A stretch of DNA of 64,000 bases from Impatiens glandulifera (Eukaryota; Streptophyta; Magnoliopsida; Ericales; Balsaminaceae), in NCBI RefSeq assembly GCF_907164915.1, contig NW_025919417.1, positions 1-64,000 on the forward strand, given 5' to 3'. Shown in pieces: positions 55,026-64,000 of the stretch (the first letter of the stretch is position 1; every line of letters begins with the position of its first letter). The translations under genes were made by a program, and so were the position numbers. The notes beneath the pieces are model-generated. The model searched no databases. It was given only the letters and a program-made list of their open reading frames with translations, and was not told where the DNA came from.

Positions 55026-56375
55026 ACCACTTCCTAATTTGTTAAATTATTTTGTTTTTAACCAACTAATCTTAACTCCTAACTAATATAATCAATTGTG
55101 TGTTGTATTTTAAAATTTAATATTGTGTTTAATGTTAAAATGTTTATTATTGTGTTTGATTATTATAGAGAAGTGTATTTGAATGTTTATGTTTGATTAT
55201 CTTATGAATGTGTGTAATGTTTGATCATATGGATTGTGCAATATTTTAAGGATATCAAATGTGTTAAATTAATGTTGTTAAATGTCATTAGAAGTTGAGA
55301 AACCAAAGAATTTAACAATTTGTCAAGTGATAATTCCGAAAGTTATATAATTAACTTTCGGAAATAACCATCAAAAACAGAAAGTTAATAATATAACTTT
55401 CGGTTTTACCCTTCCCCCAAAACATACTAGTTAAGGTCAAGACCGAGAGTTTTATCTAAAACTTTCGGTTTTGATAGCTATTTCCAAAAGTTATGATAAA
55501 ACTTTCGGAATTATCACTTCTTAATTTTTTAAATTAAAGTGTTTTTTACCTTCCAAATATAGACTCCTAACTAATATAATCAATTGTGTGTTGTATTTTA
55601 AAAATTAATATTGTGTTTAATGTTAAAATGTTTATGATTGTGTTTGATTATATAGAAAAGTATATATGAATGTTTATGTTTAATTAGCCTATGTATTTGT
55701 GTAATGTTTGATCATATGGATTGGGAAATGTTTTAAGGATATCAAATGAGTTAAATTAATGTTGTTCAAGGTTATTAGAAAGTGATAAACAAATTAATTT
55801 AAAATTTTGTAAAATTGTAAAACCGAAAGTTAATTATATAACTTTCGGAAATAGTTATCAAAACCGAGAGTTTATTTCACATCTCTCGGAAATATGAAAA
55901 TCAAAACCGAAGGTTTTAATAAAAATTTTGGTTTTTATATTGATAAAATCGAAAGTTTTAATAAAACCTTCGAGTTTTACATTGATAAAAAACTGAGAGT
56001 TTTATTAAAACCTTCGTTTTTTATCAATGTAAAAACCGAAGGTTTTATTAAAACTTTCGGTAATAATTTAATAAAAATAAATAAAACCCTTTTTTCCCCT
56101 TTTCTTCTTCCCCGTTTCTTCCTCCCGCTTCTCTCTTCCGCGCCGCCTTCAGTCCGAGATCGACGCCGCCCGAAGACGTCGCCCGATAGAAGATGCCGCC
56201 GCCCAAAGACGACGACCGATAGACGACGACGACGCCGCCGCCACCGACCGAAGGCGCTCTCTGTTCCTGTTTGCCGCCTTCAAGCGCCGCTCTTCTCCTC
56301 CTTCAACCGCTGGTCTTCTCCTCCTTCAGCCGCCCGCCCTCGCATTTCCTCAAAGGTAATGAGTTATATATATAT
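55026..56375. other. CACTA spacer, inverted motifs and GC-rich leader
   Basis: Two near-repeats (55076-55320 and 55564-55800, beginning GACTCCTAACTAATATAATC or similar) are separated by clusters of ACTTTCGG/CCGAAAGT motifs. A block at 56095-56345 is rich in CGCCGCC and CTTC groups and ends at a GTAATG donor-like site. It is probably the TNPD leader, equivalent to 43201-43575 on the left. The frame 55894-56385 is low-complexity. Confidence 0.5.
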
Positions 56376-57695
56376 TGTTAGATAAAATAAGATCGGTTCA
56401 AATAAACCTAACTTAAACAAACTTCCCATGCAGGAACAAGGAACCGGACCGGATGAACAAGAGAACCAACTAAAGAAACCTAACCGGTCAAGCTACCAAA
56501 CCGATCAAGAGTATTCGAAACGTGACCGCACAAAGAAAGGATCGGCCAAAGCTTAAAACCAGAATCATCAAACAGCCGATCATCCATAAGAGAGAAATAA
56601 CCGGAAGAAGTCCGGTTACATCACTCATACAGAAAGACATTCGGCCAAGTCAAATGACCGACCAGTACAAGAAGACATTTCGGGTATCTGTTGAGAACGA
56701 TACCAAAGGAACAGACTGAATACTTCCATATCCATGCAAGTCTGAGGAAAGACTGTAGGCTGCAGAAGACAGTACTACCGGATCATTCCACTTCGGGATA
56801 AGGCAGAAAGGAAATCTTCCAAGTACAGACAACTGTCCAACAGACAGTGCCTACATCAAGTAAAAGACAAACCCGGCAGGTTTGTCTTACACACCGGAAG
56901 AACAGACTGCCAGGTCTGAGACAAAGCACCAGGTCTGAGGTTGACCGTCAGGTCTGAGGAAACGACCGCAGGTCTGAACCTCTGAGACACTGAATCACTG
57001 CAGCTCTGATCAGCCAATCAGATTCAAGGCAGTGAAATATGACCGTTGGCATATTTCACATATAAAAGGAGGTAGCTGAAGAAGAGTAAATGCAGTTACT
57101 TAAGAAGGATATACGTTGTGTCACATTTTTGAGAGAGCATTTACTACAAGTGATAAGAGTGTGCTGTGTTAGAAAGCCTAAGTGTTGAAAGTTAAAGTGT
57201 GTCTTACAATTTCGGTATAAATTGTAAGAGTGTTATCGAGCAGGAAATAAGTCTTGATCGGTTTGTACTTGTATTCCTTAGTGAATATCCTTCTCGCGGT
57301 TTCGAGAGGAAGGGGTGACGTAGGAGTTTTATCTCCGAACATCCATAAAATCTGTCTTGTCATTTACTTTCTGCTGGCTTCATTATCTAACCGGTTAACT
57401 TAACCACACCGCTCCAAACCGACTTTATACTAACCATACCGAATATCCAGATTACCGAAACCGACCCACCATTTCCAAATCTTCATCATCTGAAACCAAC
57501 CGTGCCTATCATACAAGCGTGCCGCTTCAACCTGAAAGCAAACCTCTTCCGCGCTTGAACCTAGTTCAAGGGTTTGTGACAGGTTGTGTAGTATTGAAAC
57601 CCCGGTGTTAATCTCTAACAGGATTAATCACCACCCTACGAGTAAGAACCGCTAACCGGTCCAACCCCCGGTCCACCAGCGGCAATCTAGATCCT

Positions 57696-57699
<4 letters not shown>
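56376..57699 (+). mobile_element. Solo LTR of the copia family
   Basis: This is 1,324 bp, TGTTAGATAAAATAAG to GATCCTAACA, flanked by TATAT (56371-56375 and 57700-57704). It is the reverse complement of the family represented by the LTRs at 21416 and 31404 but diverged and about 100 bp longer. It is inserted between the TNPD leader and the TNPD start, so it lengthens or splits the upstream intron. Confidence 0.88.
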
Positions 57700-57726
<27 letters not shown>

Positions 57727-57729
<3 letters not shown>

Positions 57730-58320
57730 TTGAAATTTAGGTTAGGTTAGAATTATGATTGGAGTTTATGTTAGAATTTTAGGTTTGAATTTTATGTATC
57801 AATTTTAGGTTAGAATTTGGATTTTTGTTTGATTGAAGTCTGATTTTGGTTTGATTACATTTTGATTTAGATTAGATCTTGTTTAAATTAAGGTTTTAGT
57901 TTGATTTTGATTTGTTTTTTGTATGATTTTGGTTAAATTTAGGTTAGAGTAATTTATTGAATAATGAATTGATTATTATTGTTTGTTTATGTTAGATTTG
58001 AGTTTGTGAATGCATTGATTATTGTTCATTTAGGTTAGATTGGTTTGATGTTTGTTTGATTTAGGTTGGATTGGTTTCATGTTGGTTTGATTTTGGTTGG
58101 ATTGAGGTTTGATTTTGGTTTGATTTAGGTTAGATTGGTTTGATGTTGGTTTGATTTTCGTTTGATTGAGGTTTGAGTTAGGTTAGATTGGTTTGATGTT
58201 GGTTTGATTTTGGTTTGATTAAATTTTGATTTTTGTTTGATTTATGTTATATTGGTTTGATGTTGGTTTGATTGAGGTTAGATTTTGGTTTGATTTAGGT
58301 TAGATTGATTATATTTATTG
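57727..58320. repeat. Low-complexity GGTTTGATT-rich tract
   Basis: Short units such as TTTGATTTTGGTTTGATT and GGTTAGATTGGTTTGATG recur. This is the counterpart of 42020-43200 in the left element. It lies upstream of TNPD, probably in an intron. A short CCGCCTCC-rich block follows at 58325-58415, then AT-rich DNA to 58885 with ATGGTTAGGTTAGTATTTTA repeats near 58460-58550. Confidence 0.65.
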
Positions 58321-58885
58321 TTATCAGGTTTCATCCACCGTCTATTGAAAATCGTCGAGCTTCCTCCACCTTCAGCCGCCTCCTCCACCGTCGCCGCCGG
58401 CACAACTTCTAAATAAGGTAAGTTTTAAATGTTTTTAATAATATTTGAATTGAATTGGATGGTTAGGTTAGTAATTTATTATATGGTTAGGTTAGTATTT
58501 TATTATATGGTTAGGTTAGTATTTTATTATATGGTTAGGTTAGTAATTTAATGTTAGACTTATGTTAGATTTTAATGTTAGATTTAAGTTTGATTTATGT
58601 TTGGGGTTGATTTATCTTAGATTAGGTTATAATTGTTATATGGAATAAATTGTGTATGTATAAAATTATGTTGGATTAGAATTGATTGTTTCGAAATGTG
58701 TAGGAATGAAATAATGTTAGATTATATGTATGTTAGATTTAAGGTGGAATTTTGGTTGGATATGTAGAGATTATGTGGAATTTTGGTTGGATATGTAGAG
58801 ATTATGTTAGAATTATGTAATCCTAATTAATTTAGACAAAGTTAAGTAAATAATAATGTGGGTTGTTTTCCATTTTATTATAAAG

Positions 58886-61800
58886 ATGGAAGTACCCGAT
58901 AAAAGCTGGATGACCTTACGTCGAGATCATCCAGATTATGAGGAAGGTGTTGACAAATTCCTCGAGTTTGCTGTTAGGAGTACATCCCGACAAACAGTGA
59001 AATATCCTTGCGTGAAATGCTTGAACACGCCGTTTATGGAAATAGACGAAGTGAAGACTCACCTCATCATTTATGGAATAAATGTGCATTATGAGTATTG
59101 GTATTGTCATGGAGAAAAGAGACGTACTACTCAAGTGGTTAATGACGATGTCGATGAAGATGCTGATGACTATGATGATGATGATAATGATCAGTCAGAG
59201 GATGTCGTGCCAGAATTCAACGATCCGAGAACGGAGACGAATAATACAGTTAACGAAGAGGTCAATGAAGAACGTTATATGCACAATTTCATAAACGATA
59301 TGTTCTCCAACGTTAATGATGTCCCGAACAACCATGAACCAGTCGAAGATGCGCAGAGATTTTATTAATTGCTTGATGATTCCAAACGGCCATTGTATGA
59401 AGGAGCTCGAATAACGAAATCATCGGCACTATTGAAACTACATCACATAAAGAATGTATGTCAATGGACAAATTCTTCGTTCGATATGTTGTTGCGTCTA
59501 CTTAAAGACTACATATTACCGATTGACTCTCAATTGCCAAACTCCTACTACGAAAGTAAAAAATTCATTACTGATATCGGGCTTAAGTATGACAAGATAG
59601 ACGCATGTAAGAACAATTGTATGCTATTTTGGAAGGACGACAAAAATGAAGATTCTTGTAGAGTTTGCGGTCTTTCAAGATGGAAAGTCGACCAAACAAA
59701 TGGGACAGTTCGAGAGAAGCAAAATGGGAAATTTATTCCAAAGAAAGTGTTGATATATTTCCCTCTAATACCAAGACTGCAAAGACTATACATGTCCTCA
59801 AAAACGGCTCCAATGATGAGATGGCATAAAGAAGGAAGAGTTGATAGTGATACGTTGAGACATCCCGCTGATTCCTTAACTTGGAAAACGTTCAATGAAA
59901 ATTATAAAGATTTTGCGTCTGAATCTCGAAACGTAAGACTGGGTTTATCAAGCGATGGGTTTCAACCATTTGCGAATGGAAAAAAGTCATATAGTGTGTG
60001 GCCGGTTATTCTTGTTCCTTATAATGTGTCACCCACTACTTGCATGGATTCTAGCAATTTTATTTTATCTATGTTAATTCCGGGTCCAAAGAGTCCGGGA
60101 GATGCAATTGACATATTTCTCCAGCCATTGATCAACGAGTTGACTGAACTGTGGCAAACTGGTGTGAGAACGTTTGATGCACACACCTCGCAATACTTTA
60201 ACATGCGAGCGGCGTTGTTTTGGACCATTAACGACTTTCCCGCCTACGCGAATTTATCAGGCTGGAGTACGAAAGGTAAATTTTCTTGTCCTTGTTGTAA
60301 CAACGACACGGTATCTCTTCGATTGGTTCATGGTTCAAAACAATGTTACATGGGTCATAGATGCTTCCTTCCACCAAAGCACAAATACAGAAGGGATAAA
60401 GAGTCGTTTGATGGTCGAACTGATTATAGAGAGCCCCCTAGATTGTTAACGGGTCAAGAAAGTTACGAGCAAGCACGAGACCTAGAAGACATAATTCTTA
60501 GTACTGATCTGAGCAAGAAAACCAAGATATATCATGAAACGCGGGGAGACAATTAGAACAAATTGAGCATTTTCTTTCGTTTGCCTTATTGGAAATCATT
60601 ATTATTGAGACATAATTTGGATGTGATGCATATTGAGAAAAATATTTGTGATAGCGTTTTGGGAACAATAATGAATGTGAAAGAGAAGACTAAGGATGGT
60701 CTTAAAGCCCGTAAAGACTTACAACTGTTAGGCATAAAATCATGGTTGCATCCTATAAATGATGAAGGAGTGGTTCATTATCCAGAAGCGCCTTTCACTT
60801 TGACATCTGATAATAAAAAACGTCTTTTGAAATTCTTGAAAGATCTCAAGTTGCCTGATGGTTTTGCTCAAATATCAGTGGTTGTGTAAATTTGGAAGAG
60901 AAAAAGATTTCGGGATTAAAGAGTCATGATTGTCACATTTTGTTAGAATATCTTATTCCTTTAGCAACCCGTGGATTACTTCCAGATAATGTGTATGATG
61001 CGTTAGTAAATTTGTCTCGGTTCTTTCAGTTGTTGTGTTTCAAAGAGTTGATTCAAGCGGACCTCGAACAATTGTACATGGATATTACATTGACACTTTG
61101 CAAATTTGAAATGATTTTTCCGCCGTCAATCTTCGACATCATAATGCATCTCCCGGTTCACTTGTCATTTGAGGCTTTGCTTGGGGGACCTGTTCAGTAT
61201 CGATGGATGTATCCATTTGAACATTACATGGGTACAATGAAAAGATATTTGCGGAATAATAACCACCCAGAAGCCTCTATAAGCGAGAGTTATCTTGTAA
61301 ATGAGAGTATTAATTTATGTGTCAGGTATATGGAGGAAGAAGAGCAAGAAAATGCACAAGCTGAAATCTCGGGCATTTCAATATTTTCATCGTTGGAAGA
61401 CCTATCGAACGGAAAAATATACAACTTGTATTATATCGATCGAGTGACGGCTCATTCATACATTTTGAAAAATTGCCCCGAAGCAGAACCTTTTTACATG
61501 TAAGATTCTATGTTGCTGTTATTAATTAACATTAAAGAGTATGCTATTTAATATTCGATCTATTTGCAGAGATTACATGCAGTATTGCAATATCAACGAG
61601 TCTCGTGGAGAAACGTTTGCCGCATATTTCAAGCATAGAGTGAGTTAATTATAAACCATATATCCTAACTCTTTATATTTATTTTAACAACTACATTTCT
61701 GGTATATGTATGTATAGGTTGCTCAATTACCCGAATTTAACGACATATCAAGAGACCTCAAGATCTTAGGAGAAGGTCCAAGTATGTACTCGTCTGTGTA

Positions 61801-62200
61801 TGTTTGGTGTAAAGTAAACGGATATAAATTCTGTACAGAAAAACATGACGAAGGTTTGACCACTCAAAATAGTGGGGTGATTGTTGAAGGGTTCAATGGG
61901 TCTGAAACTATGTCATACTACGAAATTTTAACGGATATAATCGAAGTGCAATACTTTTCTCACAAACGAGTTGTTTTATTCAAGTGTAAGTGGTTTGATA
62001 CACACTCGGGGGAACTAGGAGTGAAAGTGGATAAATATGGCTTCGTAAGTATAAATGTAAACCGAATTTTAAAAACCCAAAGTCAAGACCCGTATATATT
62101 GGCGAGTCAAGCAAAACAAGTATTCTACGCCCCTAATATGTCAGCCCGACCCGGTTGGAAGATTGTGACAAAAATAAAACCGCGGTTTACAAATATATAG
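58886..62200 (+). pseudogene. CACTA transposase TNPD (nearly complete, a few breaks)
   Basis: The exons appear to be 58886-61499, 61570-61639 and 61718-62200, all with GT...AG introns. Domains in order: transposase-associated (KSWM ... CVKCLN ... KTHLIIYG, with HGE after), an acidic linker, the tnp2-type transposase core (59369-60889; ARITKSSALLKLHHIK, NNCMLFWKDD, LIPGPKSPG, CPCCN), a following domain (GLKSHDCHIL ... FPPSIFDIIMHLPVHL ... YPFEHYMGTMKRYLRN) and a C-terminal domain (EVQYFSHKRVVLFKCKWFD). Breaks: an in-frame TAA at about 59366, a TAG at 60554-60556, and a frameshift near 60870. The protein mediates element excision in related En/Spm systems. Confidence 0.85.
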
Positions 62201-62303
62201 TTCAGATTAATTAATTAGGTAGATTACGTTTTTTACTTTATATTAATTCTTATTACTACTTTATTTCAATTATTCGCTCATTTATTAATGGTATGCATTA
62301 AGA

Positions 62304-64000
62304 ATGTCTAAAGGTAGTAAAGAACCTTGGTGGAGTTTGAGGAAAACACCCAGCAAACTCTCTAAGCGGTACCAAAACCTCATTGTACAATCAGAAAACT
62401 TAAGGCTCCGAGAATCGTCTTCTAGAGATCCACCACCTATTGTTGTGGTCCCGATAGCTACTGCTCCCCCAGCAGACGAGGATGTTGATGCTGTTGAGGC
62501 AGAAGAGTTTGTAGAGAGTACGTTTGCCGATATGGGGGATGACGACGATGAGGCTGACGACGAGGGTCACGAGGAGCCTCAGGAGGAGGATGAAGAGGAG
62601 GAGCATGGATCCACTCCCGACCCATCATCGACAGGTAACTTGTTTACAATTAGTTATAGTTTGAATTGATTCACATATCTAATTATGAATTTTATAATTT
62701 TGAAGAATCTTGTGCCCGCAAGAGACGGGAGGAAAACAAGAATATTGCGTTATCTAAGAGACCAGTGGGGACAAGAATTCCTCTAACTTTTAGAGAGGTA
62801 GATGGGAGGCCCGGCGGTGTTGACGTTGGAAGAACAAGGTGGTCTAGACATGTGGGGTCGGTTGTGCGGGATCCCTCAGCCGTCTCGTACCGTCTTTTGA
62901 AGTGGAAGGCATTAAGTGCTGACCAATTGGATTACATTTGGACTGATGTGAAGGTAAAGATTAATTAATTATACATTAATCATTCAATAATTATTTTAAA
63001 ACATTTAAATGTTTTTATTTTCAGGATCCGTTCGAGGCTACTAATGGTCCTATTGATTCTTTTCGAAAGACCGGAATGGGACACGTTAGACAGATATGGG
63101 ATAGATGGCGCTCGGATTTGCTCAAGGAATATATCCGCGTCCATAAAGGAGACGAGGCCGCGGTACTTGCCAATCGTCCACCAGACTACGATCGAGATGA
63201 TTGGGAGTTTGTGTGTCGCAACCATTTCTTTGCGGACAAATTTAAGGTACGGTTTCATAATTCAAATAAATATGATATTAGTTATTCTAACTTCAATTTG
63301 TTTATTTGAAATTCAGAAAAATAGTAGCACAAATATAGCTAACAGAAAGAAGCTAAAATTCCCGCATCATACGGGAAGTAGACCGTTTGCTCAAACTGAA
63401 GAAGAGTTGGTAAATACATTATTTGTAATAACTTAATATAAAGATTGTTATGAATTATATAAATTTTTTATTTCAACAGGCAATTGAAATGGGACGGGCT
63501 CCATCTGTCGTTGAAGTGTTCAAGAGGACCCGTACCCCAAAACCGACAAAAGAAAACCCAACTCCCGTCCCGGACGAACGCGTGCAAGAGAAAATTGTAA
63601 GTGAATTGAATTTAAATAAATTACTTATAAGTAGTTTATAAATTATTATATAATTGACAAATTATTTCAAATGTGCAGGTTGAGATGGAGGAAGTTCTAA
63701 GTAACGAATCGGAAATATCAGACTTTGAGTTGACGGAGAGAGTATTCGGACGCCAAAAGCATGGGGGAGTATTCGGTATGGGATCAGGCGTCCGACCCAC
63801 ACACATTCGTGAGGATCTCCGAAGTTCTAACAATTCTCAACGAGCCACTGATCGATTGTTTGAGGAGAATCAAAGAATGACGATGGAACTTGAGGAATTG
63901 AAGAAAATGGATGAAGAAAAAACTCAAACGATTAATCAAATACAATTGGAAAAGGTAGAATTGATTTCAAGAATGGATAGGGAAAGTGCAAAACAGGAGA
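62304..64000 (+). CDS. CACTA TNPA-type gene (partial, six exons visible)
   Basis: The exons are 62304-62634, 62706-62953, 63025-63246, 63317-63409, 63480-63596 and 63679 onward to the window edge, all with GT...AG introns and continuous phase. The N-terminus SLRKTPSKLSKRYQNLIVQ is shared with the small ORFs. A very acidic stretch follows. The middle (TFREVDGRPGGVDVGRTRWS, KWKALSADQLDYIW, DRWRSDLLKEYI, DDWEFVCRNHF) matches the plant Ptta/En/Spm transposase family. Later exons carry a basic stretch and the start of a coiled coil. In En/Spm the TNPA protein binds subterminal motifs and assists TNPD. No stop is seen. Confidence 0.82.

Larger units (their letters stand above)
53144..64000 (+). mobile_element. 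Right CACTA (En/Spm) element, runs off the window
   Basis: It starts CACTAGTAAAAAAATCGACC at 53144. The order is: terminal and subterminal CCGAAGG motifs, CT-rich leader, small ORF, hairpin array, further motifs, second leader, solo copia LTR insertion, low-complexity tract, TNPD gene, TNPA-type gene. At least 10.8 kb is present. The 3' terminus is beyond the window. TNPD has a few inactivating changes, TNPA appears open. Confidence 0.88.

Overview
The window is nuclear DNA of a flowering plant, probably a eudicot (species not determinable). The evidence is a plant cox1 that still carries genomic, pre-editing codons, plant retrotransposon families (a Sirevirus-like Ty1-copia element, a chromodomain Ty3-gypsy element, an L1-type LINE), En/Spm CACTA transposons, a Mutator-like element, and a plant ribosomal protein gene with four exons. 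Almost everything is mobile or transferred DNA, nested several layers deep. Only one host-type gene looks intact, and it lies inside a transposon.

Layout. 1-5386: very AT-rich DNA with a 1.1 kb foldback repeat, (TA)n tracts, a tRNA-type SINE-like repeat and a three-copy tandem repeat of about 412 bp. 5387-8385: a 5'-truncated LINE on the minus strand, joined in frame to the exonuclease domain of a mitochondrial-plasmid-type DNA polymerase, giving one open frame of more than 1,200 codons. 8386-35829: mitochondrion-derived DNA (a NUMT) holding plasmid-type RNA and DNA polymerase genes, cox1 and mitochondrial spacer DNA. About 3.4 kb of it (RNA polymerase to the cox1 5' end) occurs twice in opposite orientation. 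The second cox1 copy is full length (527 codons) but is split by a solo Ty3 LTR and an 11.2 kb Ty1-copia element.

The copia element (21416-32622) has two 1,219 bp LTRs, a perfect 5 bp target duplication, a PBS and a PPT. Downstream of its pol region are three same-strand, mutually related ORFs, each with its own TATA box. This is one of the two most unusual systems in the window. 35830-39443 is a 5'-truncated chromovirus joined directly to the second RNA polymerase copy.

41816-51489 and 53144-64000 are two CACTA elements of one family, lying head to head 1.65 kb apart. The right one carries a TNPD gene (a few breaks) and an apparently intact six-exon TNPA-type gene that runs off the window. 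Both carry a small extra ORF related to the TNPA N-terminus and arrays of 82-83 bp hairpin units. Inside the left CACTA sits a 4,391 bp Pack-MULE (46957-51347) with TIRs of about 280-330 bp and a 9 bp target duplication. It contains a complete four-exon cytosolic ribosomal protein uL14 (RPL23) gene with TATA and telo-box promoter, plus fragments of at least one more gene, including what looks like caleosin exon 1. This Pack-MULE is the other main candidate for new biology.
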